Origin: Prostheceraeus crozeri
Taxonomy: Eukaryota; Platyhelminthes; Polycladida; Euryleptidae
Reading direction: 5' to 3'
Assembly: GCA_907163375.1 (NCBI GenBank)
Contig: CAJQUW010016166.1
Coordinates: forward strand, 62,001 to 126,000
Length of the DNA stretch: 64,000 nt
Positions within the stretch are counted from its first letter, which is position 1, and each line of letters starts with the position of its first letter. Made by a program: the position numbers and the translations under genes. Shown piece after piece: positions 40,919-51,330 of this stretch. The notes under the pieces are model-generated. The model saw only the letters and a list, made by a program, of their open reading frames with translations. It did not search any database and had not been told where the DNA came from.

Positions 40919-41025
40919 AAATCGCATCGTTGTAATTCATTTTGATAAAATCGGCCTCTGATATCTTCATCATCTAAATCTTTGATTTCGTAAGTGATCG
41001 GATAAGTTTGATTTATTTTACAAAC

Positions 41026-42204
41026 TTAAAATATTTCTTTAGTCCAGTAGCTAACAAAGCCTTTTTCAAATTTGTTCTTATATTTAAATATTCTAACTCT
41101 ATCTCCAATTTTAAATTTCGGCTTAAGTTTCTGCAAATTCGGATTACTCTCATTCGAATAATTATTCTCGAATATTTTCTTTCGTGTTAAATCAGGGTCG
41201 TCAGAAGCATTCTTTGGGGTTTCTCTAATACCTGAATGAATCTTATTGTTATACTCTTCTACAACTCCTGGTAATATCTTCAACCATTTCTGATTTCTTT
41301 GCTCAGTAAATTTTTTGAAAATTTTATTTTTTAATGATCTATTGAATCGCTCAATTACTACAGCCTTTCCTGCATTTTCAGTTGAATAAACAGTTTCAAA
41401 TAGTGGCCTAACATTTCGATTGTAAAATTCCGATCCTTTATCAACAAACAATTTTCTTGGCTTTCTATTACTTTCTTTAAAGATTTATTCAAACGCATAT
41501 TTAACTGATAGACCACTTTTATTTTTTAAAGGCTTTACCCAAGCGTATCGTGTATATAAATCTATAACGGTCAATGCGTACTTAAACCCTCCTTCATTCG
41601 GCATATGAATAAGATCAGCACTCCAAATATCATCTTTATTAAATACTTTTACTTTCAATAAATATTTAGGCCTTCTATATTCCTTGTGAATTTCAGACGC
41701 GTAGGTTCGAGCGTTGCTCTCAGACAGCTTTACTGTCGTTTCATTTAAACCCTGACCGAATAATATTTTAGCTTGTAAAGCTTTCTTAACAAACATTCTT
41801 TCAATTCTTTCTCTAAAGGAAGGATTCAGAATACTATCTAATTCTTGTATCATTTTCTTATCAGCTACATGTCGAGAACTTAGATCATGATTTCGATAAG
41901 CTAAATCATGCCTGTAAGCTGCGGCATCTACTCTATTTATTGGTTCTTCACCTGGTTTTGGATTATTATTCTCATCTAGTCTTATATCTAATCGAGTTCC
42001 TGGACCGGTATATGAATGACCAGGAAGATGTTTTTCTTTCGAATATTTACTCCAAATAAATCCAGGAAAGTTTTCTAATGTTTTTTGTATGTCTCCTCCA
42101 ATATGCTGACAATTTGAGGTTTTATGTACTTTTAAGAGATAATTCAATAAATCTAAATTAGCAATTTTTAATTTAATCAAATTTTCTGAGTTTGTAGAAT
42201 TCAT
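41026..42204 (-). CDS. PLA2-like domain and Polinton integrase, left arm
   Basis: A single minus-strand frame, 42204-41485, holds first the PLA2-like domain ('HSYTGPGTRLDIRL', 'PINRVDAAAYRHDLAYRNHD', 'RHVADKKMIQEL') and then, without a stop, the start of the integrase core ('DDIWSADLIHMPNEGGFKYA', 'LTVIDLYTRYAWVKPL'). A second frame (41451-41026) holds the rest of the core ('FVDKGSEFYN', 'VIERFNRSLKNKI') and the SH3-like tail. A lipase domain in the same frame as an integrase is not an arrangement I know. Looks broken in the integrase part. Whether the protein is fused, cleaved by the protease or made by a later start cannot be told. Confidence 0.75.
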
Positions 42205-42226
42205 TTTAAAAGATAAAATAAAAGAT

Positions 42227-42709
42227 TTACCTAATCATGCTAGGACTTAGATATATTCCAGAACCATCTTTCGTTTCTTTAATTTCAATTAAATCATCAA
42301 CATTGTGGAGAATATTTTTAAGAACTCGTTTTCCTTCATCAACTAATTTTAATTTACTAATAAAATTATCTACTACTCCTTCTCCCTTAGCAACTTTCTC
42401 TAGCTCTCTATTATGACGTTTTTGTTCTTCTAATGCTGCCTTTTCTGATTTATTTTTATTTACTGCTTGGACAATACCAGCTGTCCCACCTGCAACACTT
42501 CCCGCAGCTGCTATGCCTCCTATTATTAGTGGAATTAATGGGAGAATCCCGCCGTTCTTTTCTTCTTGTAATTGAATATTCTCTATCATTGGTTTACTTA
42601 TGTAATACTTTCTTTTGTTAATCGTAATAGTTTTAGGGGTATTTTTCTCAACAATATTACGTAATGTTAATTCAACAGTTTCATTATTATTACTTTTCGC
42701 TTCCGACAT
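42227..42709 (-). CDS. Gly-rich hydrophobic (minor-capsid-like) protein, left arm
   Basis: 160 codons, looks whole. Basic N-terminus, 'GGILPLIPLIIGGIAAAGS' with 'AGGTAGIVQAVNK', then the charged helix 'ALEEQKRHNRELEKVAKGEG' and a C-terminus 'GSGIYLSPSMIR'. Placed between the capsid-like gene and the PLA2-integrase gene, all on the same strand with short spacers, as an operon-like row. A pVI-like membrane-active role is inferred. Confidence 0.6.
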   Translation of the reverse strand: MSEAKSNNNETVELTLRNIVEKNTPKTITINKRKYYISKPMIENIQLQEEKNGGILPLIPLIIGGIAAAGSVAGGTAGIVQAVNKNKSEKAALEEQKRHNRELEKVAKGEGVVDNFISKLKLVDEGKRVLKNILHNVDDLIEIKETKDGSGIYLSPSMIR

Positions 42710-42790
42710 TTTTAATAAAAAAATTTTAAGTTACGAAAATTTTTAATCTATTCTAGTTATGAAAAAATTTTAAGTTATCAAAAATTTTAA

Positions 42791-43981
42791 TTAACTTATC
42801 CTTACCATCTTCCCATTAAGAACTTCAATAGAATATTTTACATATTCTAACAATAAACCATAGGCCATCAATGAAGTTGTGGAATCTTTCTTTTCAATAT
42901 TAATTGTTACATCACAACCATTTTTAATAATATCTTCAGATTGTGCACTTAAATCGAAACAGAAAACAGGATATAAATGTCTCCAATCTCCAGGAGTTAA
43001 TTGTGGTTCAACTCCTAATTCTATACAAAGATTTCTATAAGCATCATATCCTTCCATAAATTGATGATTGGTATCATCGAATCTTAATGGATCAATTGGA
43101 TATCGGGTTTGATTTAATGAAACTTGTAAACTTCGAATTGTATTAATATGAAAAAGATTGTTGTTCTTATCAAAACTTGGAGAATTATTTCTTTGAAATG
43201 TTGGTAATAAATATCTTGGAGTATTCGAAGTTCTAGTAAAATGCCAGTTAAATCTTTGCTCAGTAAAAGTTACTGAACTAGCAGTACGCTTTAGAAAATT
43301 TACTGGAATTGGTTTGTTAGTATTTAATCCTTTTGCAATAGCTGTTTCAACCTCTAAACTAGGAGTAATATGCTTAATCCACCATTCAAGTCTATCAATT
43401 TTTAAATATGCTTTTTTTCCAGTCTTACCAAAAAATATTAATTCATTATTTGCTGTCCGATGAATTATTAACTTAAATTTTAATTGATATGATATTTTGT
43501 CATAATCTAAATATCCGAATAATGGATACAATGACCAATTTACTGTCTGTTTACTTTTCTTGTTAAATTCACGTCCTTCTTTATATGCACTATTGTTTGT
43601 TTTATTTAAATGATTTGCAATATTTTCTACATCTTTCGCAATTCCTGCTGCATCTGTTCCAGCGTGAGATAAATCATCAACAATTATACCATCATTAGTA
43701 TCAGGAAACCAACCTTCGATTTCATGCTTTTTATTATTTTCACCAATTGTTACAAATCTAAGCATTGTATCAATTACACCTGGAGAATCACTTATTGTTT
43801 CTGTATTTTGAGTTGCAACATCTAAACGCATTTGTGTAAATAATCTTGGAAAAATAATATTCTCTAATGCAATATTATCGGTATCTGGTAATGGTGTTGT
43901 AAAATTGGCATCACTATATAAAGAATATTCACAGTGTAAAAAGGAATACATGTTTTGATAATAATAATAATAATAATGCAT
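42791..43981 (-). CDS. Polinton capsid-like protein, left arm
   Basis: 396 codons. Segments 'FLHCEYSLYSDANFTTPLPD', 'PRLFTQMRLDVATQNTETIS', 'QRFNWHFTRTSNTPRYLLPT', 'WRHLYPVFCFDLSAQSEDII' and 'EKKDSTTSLMAYGLLLEYVK' recall the major capsid proteins of animal Polintons annotated as F54H12.2-like (double jelly-roll type); this rests on recalled patterns. It is shorter than typical Polinton capsid proteins (about 600). The N-terminus here ('MHYYYYYYQN') comes from an 'ata/att' codon run; the central fragment at 45928 shows a longer N-terminal version. Looks whole apart from that. Confidence 0.6.
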   Translation of the reverse strand: MHYYYYYYQNMYSFLHCEYSLYSDANFTTPLPDTDNIALENIIFPRLFTQMRLDVATQNTETISDSPGVIDTMLRFVTIGENNKKHEIEGWFPDTNDGIIVDDLSHAGTDAAGIAKDVENIANHLNKTNNSAYKEGREFNKKSKQTVNWSLYPLFGYLDYDKISYQLKFKLIIHRTANNELIFFGKTGKKAYLKIDRLEWWIKHITPSLEVETAIAKGLNTNKPIPVNFLKRTASSVTFTEQRFNWHFTRTSNTPRYLLPTFQRNNSPSFDKNNNLFHINTIRSLQVSLNQTRYPIDPLRFDDTNHQFMEGYDAYRNLCIELGVEPQLTPGDWRHLYPVFCFDLSAQSEDIIKNGCDVTINIEKKDSTTSLMAYGLLLEYVKYSIEVLNGKMVRIS

Positions 43982-44100
43982 GTATAGATGTAAATCTTTT
44001 ATTCGAATTACCAGCAGAAATATTTAGAGAACAGACTAAGGGTTTACCTTCTATTGAAACTAATTATTGCATTTTTCCAGGTGATCCATTTATAAAATTT

Positions 44101-44652
44101 ATGGAGATTGTAAGTAAAAATAATGATGTTGCGTATGTAGAATTGAATAAAGAAAACATGGTTATAATTGGTCATAATAATGTTTATGGATTTATTCGCG
44201 CAGTTTTACCAATTAGTAATACTGATTGGATAGAAACTAAAATTATCAATTATATCAATATTAGAGAATTAGCAAAAAAATTAAGATCTTTTTCGAAAGA
44301 AAAAATCCGATTATTTGTTGATGAACAAAATCAATATAACATTCACGTAGAAAGTAAAAAACATAATGAAGAGTTATTATGCCAAGTTTATTATAGAGAT
44401 ACAATTTATAAAAAAGAAACATTAGAAATGCCACAAAGATATGATGATGATACTTATATAGGATTATATTCAAATTTAAATATTAATTTATTAAAATCTT
44501 ACATAAATGGGTTAGCTCAACAAGAGAAAATTTATATGTGGACAACACCTTATACTATTAACAATGACCATAATCATAATCATAATAATTTTAAAGAATC
44601 TTATAATAATAATTTTAAAGAATCTTATAATAATAATGATGACGATGATTAG
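44101..44652 (+). CDS. unknown 183-residue protein, left arm
   Basis: Contains 'NMVIIGHNNVYGFIRAVLPI', 'NYINIRELAKKLRSFSKEK' and 'TYIGLYSNLNINLLKSYING', ending in a His/Asn repeat tail ('HNHNHNNFKESYNNN'). The open sequence extends upstream of the ATG with protein-like codons ('LLFELPAEIFREQTKG'), so the real start may be earlier, hidden by the divergent capsid-like gene only 120 bp away. Copy in the right arm (46380-46907) lacks one repeat of the tail. Not recognised. Confidence 0.45.
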   Translation: MEIVSKNNDVAYVELNKENMVIIGHNNVYGFIRAVLPISNTDWIETKIINYINIRELAKKLRSFSKEKIRLFVDEQNQYNIHVESKKHNEELLCQVYYRDTIYKKETLEMPQRYDDDTYIGLYSNLNINLLKSYINGLAQQEKIYMWTTPYTINNDHNHNHNNFKESYNNNFKESYNNNDDDD

Positions 44653-44656
44653 ATAG

Positions 44657-45001
44657 ATGAAAAATATGAATAGAATAATAAATGAAGTAAACTCACTTAA
44701 TGAAAAAGTTGATAAAATGAAAACTCTTAAAATCAATTTAGAAAATGAATTAAAGAAAAATTTACAAGAAAACTCTAAAGAAAATAAAGAACAGTTAGAT
44801 TCTGTTAAAAGACAATTAGATGTTCTTAAAATTAAGTTAAATGCTCTTAAAACGGCGTTCAAGATTAATCAGCAGAAAATGCAAGTTAATAGAAAAGAAA
44901 TTAAAGTACATCACACGCTACTTGACGCAATAGATAAAGTGCAACAGACAATTAATAAAGTTATCTCGAAGTTGTTGTCCATTCACAAACGTAAATCTTG
45001 A
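44657..45001 (+). CDS. coiled-coil protein, centre of nested element
   Basis: 114 codons, a coiled coil over nearly its full length ('NSLNEKVDKMKTLKINLENE', 'VKRQLDVLKIKLNALKTAF') with a basic end 'SIHKRKS'. It begins a few bases after the 183-residue protein. Single copy: it lies in the unpaired centre. A virion-fibre or scaffold role is conceivable but not supported. Confidence 0.5.
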   Translation: MKNMNRIINEVNSLNEKVDKMKTLKINLENELKKNLQENSKENKEQLDSVKRQLDVLKIKLNALKTAFKINQQKMQVNRKEIKVHHTLLDAIDKVQQTINKVISKLLSIHKRKS

Positions 45002-45002
45002 T

Positions 45003-45200
45003 CGGACCTTGTCCAGAGGCTTCAGCCGATGACGCACGTATATCTTAATCGGACCAAAGGTCCTCAGGTTTCTAACCTATAGAACTTTGTTCAGAGGCTT
45101 TAGCCGATCGGACCAAAAGTCCTCAGGTTTCTAACCTATAGAACTTTGTTCAGAGGCTTTTGCCGATCGGACCAAAAGTCCTCAGGTTACTAACCAATCG
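45003..45200. repeat. ~59-bp tandem repeat with GGACC hairpins
   Basis: About three copies of 'ctcaggtttctaacctatag' + 'aactttgttcagaggcttta' + 'gccgatcggaccaaaagtc'. Words such as CGGACCAAAGGTCC are self-complementary. Related sequence occurs after the capsid remnant in the 5.9-kb element (7725-7770). Possible terminator or recombination feature. Confidence 0.65.
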
Positions 45201-45239
45201 TAAATATTTTTTCCCAAAAGTCAAATTTAATCCTAAAAA

Positions 45240-45596
45240 ATGCCTATAATTTATAAACACAATCTTAAACATTTTGCTTCAAATCAAAAAATTGCTCATG
45301 AACCATCTATGAAATCTGTTTACCATTATGACAGTGTAGAAACAATTCAAAAAGAAGGGGCTGGTATCTTTTCTGGTATTGGAAGTATCGGTAACTCAAT
45401 TAAAAATAATAAAGATTTGAATACATCTGCTGCAAAAGGAGCAGCTGCTATAGGTAGTACAGCTAGTGCAATATCAAATGCTGTTAAGTCTCAAAACGAA
45501 TTAAAACAACTAGAAACTATTCGTAAACTTAAGAATGACTCTAAAACTAAAAAAATTAAAAAAACTTTCAGAGGAAGCAAAAAACAAAATTGCTAA
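45240..45596 (+). CDS. small Gly/Ala-rich protein, centre of nested element
   Basis: 118 codons: 'EGAGIFSGIGSIGNSIKNNK', then 'SAAKGAAAIGSTASAISNAV', then a Lys-rich end 'KIKKTFRGSKKQNC'. A second protein of the small hydrophobic, Gly-rich type next to a capsid gene; in Polintons and adenovirus-like viruses such proteins are minor capsid or core proteins. Inference from composition and position. Confidence 0.5.
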   Translation: MPIIYKHNLKHFASNQKIAHEPSMKSVYHYDSVETIQKEGAGIFSGIGSIGNSIKNNKDLNTSAAKGAAAIGSTASAISNAVKSQNELKQLETIRKLKNDSKTKKIKKTFRGSKKQNC

Positions 45597-45927
45597 CATA
45601 GCTGTAGGGGGTGAAACCTTGAGGAGCGGAGCTCCGTCTGATAGTAAAAAGGGGAGGAAAACAGGCGTAGCCATAGAACGTTCAATTGAAGAAATAAGAG
45701 GCAATGGTCTAGCAAAATTCTAAAATTATATTTTAGTAAAATTTTTTAGTAATTTTTTAGTAAAATTTTTCGGTGTATGAGAAAAACAAAAAGTCAAATT
45801 ATTTTTTATAAAAATGTCTTCGCTTATCGAAAATAAATTTAGATGAGACGATCCTCCGTTCGTCAGTTATAATCAAAAAAAGAATGACTATATAAGAATT
45901 GTTATGAATCCCGGATCTTCTAGTTAA

Positions 45928-46363
45928 GTGAATACTGGAGGAGATTTAATCTTTGAAGTTGATAATCAGCAGAGTTATTTATATTTACTTGATTCCTTTT
46001 TACACTGTGAATATTCTTTATATAGTGATGCCAATTTTGCAACACCATTACCAGATACCGATAATATTGCATTAGAGAATAATTTTTTCCAAGATTATTT
46101 ACACAAATGCGTTTAGATGTTGCAACTCAAAATACAGAAACAATAAGTGATTCTCCAGGTGTAATTGATACAATGCTTAGATTTGTAACAATTGGTGAAA
46201 ATAATAAAAAGCATGAAATCGAAGGTTGGTTTCCTGATACTAATGATGGTATAATTGTTGATGATTTATCTCACGCTGGAACAGATGTAGCAGGAATTGC
46301 GAAAGATGTAGAAAATATTGCAAATCATTTAAATAAAACAAACAATAGTGCATATAAAGAAAT
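45928..46363 (+). pseudogene. third, partial capsid-like copy at the palindrome centre
   Basis: Starts with 'GGDLIFEVDNQQSYLYLLDS' followed by the same 'FLHCEYSLYSDANF' segment as the arm copies and runs to 'NKTNNSAYKE', where the right arm begins. It shows an N-terminal segment not kept in the arm copies. The palindrome junction therefore lies within a capsid-like gene. Fossil; broken. Confidence 0.6.
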
Positions 46364-46379
46364 CATCTTTTTCATCTAT

Positions 46380-46907
46380 CTAATCATCATCATCATTATT
46401 ATTATAAGATTCTTTAAAATTATTATGATTATGATTATGGTCATTGTTAATAGTATAAGGTGTTGTCCACATATAAATTTTCTCTTGTTGAGCTAACCCA
46501 TTTATGTAAGATTTTAATAAATTAATATTTAAATTTGAATATAATCCTATATAAGTATCATCATCATATCTTTGTGGCATTTCTAATGTTTCTTTTTTAT
46601 AAATTGTATCTCTATAATAAACTTGGCATAATAACTCTTCATTATGTTTTTTACTTTCTACGTGAATGTTATATTGATTTTGTTCATCAACAAATAATCG
46701 GATTTTTTCTTTCGAAAAAGATTTTAATTTTTTTGCTAATTCTCTAATATTGATATAATTGATAATTTTAGTTTCTATCCAATCAGTATTACTAATTGGT
46801 AAAACTGCGCGAATAAATCCATAAACATTATTATGACCAATTATAACCATGTTTTCTTTATTCAATTCTACATACGCAACATCATTATTTTTACTTACAA
46901 TCTCCAT
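46380..46907 (-). CDS. unknown 175-residue protein, right-arm copy
   Basis: Mirror of 44101-44652 with one unit of the Asn/Lys/Glu tail repeat missing and one or two residue changes. Not recognised. Confidence 0.4.
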   Translation of the reverse strand: MEIVSKNNDVAYVELNKENMVIIGHNNVYGFIRAVLPISNTDWIETKIINYINIRELAKKLKSFSKEKIRLFVDEQNQYNIHVESKKHNEELLCQVYYRDTIYKKETLEMPQRYDDDTYIGLYSNLNINLLKSYINGLAQQEKIYMWTTPYTINNDHNHNHNNFKESYNNNDDDD

Positions 46908-47026
46908 AAATTTTATAAATGGATCACCTGGAAAAATACAATAATTAGTTTCAATAGAAGGTAAACCTTTAGTCTGTTCTCTAAATATTTCTGCTGGTAA
47001 TTCGAATAAAAGATTTACATCTATAC

Positions 47027-48217
47027 ATGCATTATTATTATTATTATTATCAAAACATGTATTCCTTTTTACACTGTGAATATTCTTTATATAGTGATGC
47101 CAATTTTACAACACCATTACCAGATACCGATAATATTGCATTAGAGAATATTATTTTTCCAAGATTATTTACACAAATGCGTTTAGATGTTGCAACTCAA
47201 AATACAGAAACAATAAGTGATTCTCCAGGTGTAATTGATACAATGCTTAGATTTGTAACAATTGGTGAAAATAATAAAAAGCATGAAATCGAAGGTTGGT
47301 TTCCTCATACTAATGATGGTATAATTGTTGATGATTTATCTCACGCTGGAACAGATGCAGCAGGAATTGCGAAAGATGTAGAAAATATTGCAAATCATTT
47401 AAATAAAACAAACAATAGTGCATATAAAGAAAGACGTGAATTTAACAAGAAAAGTAAACAGACAGTAAATTGGTCATTGTATCCATTATTCGGATATTTA
47501 GATTATGACAAAATATCATATCAATTAAAATTTAAGTTAATAATTCATCGGACAGCAAATAATGAATTAATCTTTAATGGTAAGACTGGAAAAAAAGCAT
47601 ATTTAAAAATTGATAGACTTGAATGGTGGATTAAGCATATTACTCCTTGTTTAGAGGTTGAAACAGCTATTGCAAAAAGATTAAATACTAACAAACCAAT
47701 TCCAGTAAATTTTCTAAAGCGTACTGCTAGTTCAGTAACTTTTACTGAGCAAAGATTTAACTGTCATTTTACTAGAACTTCGAATACTCCAAGATATTTA
47801 TTACCAACATTTCAAAAAAATAATTCTCCAAGTTTTGATAAGAACAACAATCTTTTTCATATTAATACAATTCGAAGTTTACAAGTTTCATTAAATCAAA
47901 CCCGATATCCAATTGATCCATTAAGATTCGATGATACCAATCATCAATTTATGGAAGGATATGATGCTTATAGAAATCTTTATATAGAATTTGGAGTTGA
48001 ACCACAATTAACTCCTGGAGATTGGAGACATTTATATCCTGTTTTCTGTTTCGATTTAAGTGCACAATCTGAAGATATTATTAAAAATGGTTGTGATGTA
48101 ACAATTAAAATTGAAAAGAAAGATTCCACAACTTCATTGATGGCTTATGGTTTATTGTTAGAAGATGTAAAATATTCTATTGAAGTTCTTAATGGGAAGA
48201 TGGTAAGGATAAGTTAA
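47027..48217 (+). CDS. Polinton capsid-like protein, right arm
   Basis: 396 codons, same length as 42791-43981 with a dozen or so residue differences. Open throughout. Same description as the left-arm copy. Confidence 0.6.
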   Translation: MHYYYYYYQNMYSFLHCEYSLYSDANFTTPLPDTDNIALENIIFPRLFTQMRLDVATQNTETISDSPGVIDTMLRFVTIGENNKKHEIEGWFPHTNDGIIVDDLSHAGTDAAGIAKDVENIANHLNKTNNSAYKERREFNKKSKQTVNWSLYPLFGYLDYDKISYQLKFKLIIHRTANNELIFNGKTGKKAYLKIDRLEWWIKHITPCLEVETAIAKRLNTNKPIPVNFLKRTASSVTFTEQRFNCHFTRTSNTPRYLLPTFQKNNSPSFDKNNNLFHINTIRSLQVSLNQTRYPIDPLRFDDTNHQFMEGYDAYRNLYIEFGVEPQLTPGDWRHLYPVFCFDLSAQSEDIIKNGCDVTIKIEKKDSTTSLMAYGLLLEDVKYSIEVLNGKMVRIS

Positions 48218-48298
48218 TTAAAATTTTTGATAACTTAAAATTTTTTCATAACTAGAATAGATTAAAAATTTTCGTAACTTAAAATTTTTTTATTAAAA

Positions 48299-48780
48299 AT
48301 GTCGGAAGCGAAAAGTAATAATAATGAAACTGTTGAATTAAAATTACGTAATATTGTTGAGAAAAATACCCCTAAAACTATTACGATTAACAAAAGAAAG
48401 TATTACATAAGTAAACCAATGATAGAGAATATTCAATTACAAGAAGAAAAGAACGGCGGGATTCTCCCATTAATTCCACTAATAATAGGAGGCATAGCAG
48501 CTGCGGGAAGTGTTGCAGGTGGGACAGCTGGTATTGTCCAAGCAGTAAATAAAAATAAATCAGAAAAGGCAGCATTAGAAGAACAAAAACGTCATAATAG
48601 AGAGCTAGAGAAAGTTGCTAAGGGAGAAAGAGTAGTAGATAATTTTATTAGTAAATTAAAATTAGTTGATGAAGGAAAACGAGTTCTTTGAAATATTCTC
48701 CACAATGTTGATGATTTAATTGAAATTAAAGAAACAAAAGATGGTTCTGGAATATATCTAAGTCCTAGCATGATTAGGTA
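48299..48780 (+). CDS. Gly-rich hydrophobic protein, right arm
   Basis: Mirror of 42227-42709 ('MSEAKSNNNETVELKLRN'). Looks broken in its last third. Followed by the PLA2-integrase gene. Confidence 0.55.
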
Positions 48781-48803
48781 AATCTTTTATTTTATCTTTT
48801 AAA

Positions 48804-49979
48804 ATGAATTCTACAAATTCAGAAAATTTGATTAAATTAAAAATTGCTAATTTAGATTTATTGAATTATCTCTTAAAAGTACATAAAACCTCAATTTGTC
48901 AGCATATTGGAGGTGACATACAAAAAACATTAGAAAACTTTCCTGGATTTATTTGGAGTAAATATTCGAAAGAAAAACATCTTCCTGGTCATTCATATAC
49001 CGGTCCAAGAACTCGATTAGATATAAGACTAGATGAGAATAATAATCCAAAACCAGGTGAAGAACCAATAAATAGAGTAGATGCCGCAGCTTACAGGCAT
49101 GATTTAGCTTATCGAAATCATGATCTAAGTTCTCGACATGTAGCTGATAAGAAAATGATACAAGAATTAGATAGTATTCAGAATCCTTCCTTTAGAGAAA
49201 GAATTGAAAGAATGTTTGTTAAGAAAGCTTTACAAGCTAAAATATTATTCGGTCAGGGTTTAAATGAAACGACATTAAAGCTGTCTGAGAGCAACGCTCG
49301 AACCTACGCGTCTGAAATTCACAAGGAATATAGAAGGCCTAAATATTTATTGAAAGTAAAAGTATTTAATAAAGATGATATTTGGAGTGCTGATCTTATT
49401 CATATGCCGAATGAAGGAGGGTTTAAGTACGCATTGACCGTTATAGATTTATATACACGATACGCTTGGGTAAAGCCTTTAAAAAATAAAAGTGGTCTAT
49501 CAGTTAAATATGCGCTTGAATAAATCTTTAAAGAAAGTAATAGAAAGCCAAGGAAATTGTTTGCTGATAAGGGATCGGAATTTAATCGAAATGTTAGGCC
49601 ACTATTTGAAACTGTTTATTCAACTGAAAATGCAGGAAAGGCTGTAGTAATTGAGCGATTCAATAGATCATTAAAAAATAAAATTTTCAAAAAATTTACT
49701 GAGCAAAGAAATTAGAAATGGTTGAAGATATTACCAGGAGTTGTAGAAGAGTATAACAATAAGATTCATTCAGGTATTGAAGAAACCCCAAAGAATGCTT
49801 CTGACGACCCTGATTTAACACGAAAGAAAATATTCGAAAATAATTATTCGAATGAGAGTAATCCGAATTTGCAGAAACTTAAGCCGAAATTTAAAATTGG
49901 AGATAGAGTTAGAATATTTAAGTGTAAAAATAAATTTGAAAAAGGCTTTGTTAGCTACTGGACTAAAGAAATATTTTAA
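48804..49979 (+). pseudogene. PLA2-like domain and integrase, right arm
   Basis: 48804-49523 again has the PLA2-like domain and the start of the integrase core in one frame ('ADLIHMPNEGGFKYALTVID'). The remaining integrase sequence to 49979 has 'FKIGDRVRIFKCKNKFEKGF'. This arm looks broken in the integrase. That both arms keep the lipase and integrase parts in a shared frame supports a true fusion in the ancestor of the element. Confidence 0.7.
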
Positions 49980-50086
49980 GTTTGTAAAATAAATCAAACT
50001 TATCCGATCACTTACGAAATCAAAGATTTAGATGATGAAGATATCAGAGGCCGATTTTATCAAAATGAATTACAACGATGCGATTT

Positions 50087-50527
50087 TTAATTATCATTAT
50101 CATTATTATTATTATTCAATTCTAACATAATATCAAGAAATGATACTCCTTTTTGTAATTTAAATAAAACATAAAGACATAATTGACCACAATAAGTAGT
50201 TCCTGGTTTTTGAATTTGAAATGTATTATAAATTCCATTTCCAAGTAATTCTTTGACTTCATTTGTTGCAGGCAATCCATAAGAGTCAAAATAGTAATTA
50301 TCTCCATTTTTATTTCTATGCCCCGCTGACCAATGTACTCCTTTTTGGTCTGACGTGTGAAGATTTGTTATGAAATTTACAGTTGGCTTATTTTTAATCA
50401 ATTGTAATTCGTCTCTCATCAATATGTGAAAATTCTTTATTCCCAATTGATTTGCGATTTTCTTCAGATCAAAATTTGTAGTTGTTTGCGTTCCATATAA
50501 TTTTAAAAACTCATTTATGTTGCTCAT
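50087..50527 (-). CDS. adenain-type protease, right arm
   Basis: 146 codons, essentially identical to 40478-40918 ('GVHWSAGH', 'QIQKPGTTYCGQLC'). Looks whole. Confidence 0.85.
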   Translation of the reverse strand: MSNINEFLKLYGTQTTTNFDLKKIANQLGIKNFHILMRDELQLIKNKPTVNFITNLHTSDQKGVHWSAGHRNKNGDNYYFDSYGLPATNEVKELLGNGIYNTFQIQKPGTTYCGQLCLYVLFKLQKGVSFLDIMLELNNNNNDNDN

Positions 50528-50656
50528 TTTATAATAAAAAAAATTCTTAAGGGATCCCTAGAAGTCAGAAGGGGGGAGGGATTGAGTTTAAAATTGTCGC
50601 ATAATGATGACTTTCCTTATTACTTATTCGATTGAAGCTGTATGATTTAATTTCAT

Positions 50657-50854
50657 CTAAATTAAAAAGGTACATTTGTAAGGAATCAGTTTATTAGTAG
50701 AGTTAGTGTTTCGTACATCTTTAATCAACTGCAATTCATTTCTCATCAATAGGTGAAAATTCTTTATTCCCAATTGATTAGCGATCTCATTTAAATCGAA
50801 ATTCGTAGTTGTTTGTTTGCCGTATATTTTTAGGAAGTCTCTAATGTTACTCAT
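50657..50854 (-). pseudogene. N-terminal protease duplicate, right arm
   Basis: Mirror of 40151-40348, ending before the catalytic region. Confidence 0.65.
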
Positions 50855-50954
50855 TTTTATAGAAGACAAAATGTTTCTATTATATTCCCGTAAATGTGAA
50901 ATTAAAAACAACACATGGATATTTCTCTTTGATTACATCCACTTTGCATACATT

Positions 50955-51330
50955 CAATTTGGATACATTAAAATACATGTAAATTTGTCCACGCGTGGAC
51001 GCGTTCTAATTGGTTGAAGCACTGTATTGTATTTACATGTGCAACAGGAAATAACATTGCATATAAAACACGAAATAAGCATTTTCATATAAAACAGAGA
51101 GATACAAGTTTTTTGATGGGATTTGTGTCCACCACGTGTGACGCGTTCTAATTGGTTTGGAAGCACTGTATTTTTGCTGAATGCATAGTAATTGCATGTA
51201 CATGTGCAACAGGAAATAACATTGCATATAAAACAGAGGGGTTTCAAGAATGATAAGTTTTCTTCACAACGCGTCTAATGTTAACGCGTGAACGTGATTT
51301 GATTAGCTGAAGCGCTGTATTTTAGGTCAA
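50955..51330. repeat. palindrome-bearing repeats, right arm
   Basis: Mirror of 39690-40030 with GTCCACGCGTGGAC at 50989-51002. One repeat unit ('ccaccacgtgtgacgcgttc') differs from the left arm. Confidence 0.55.
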
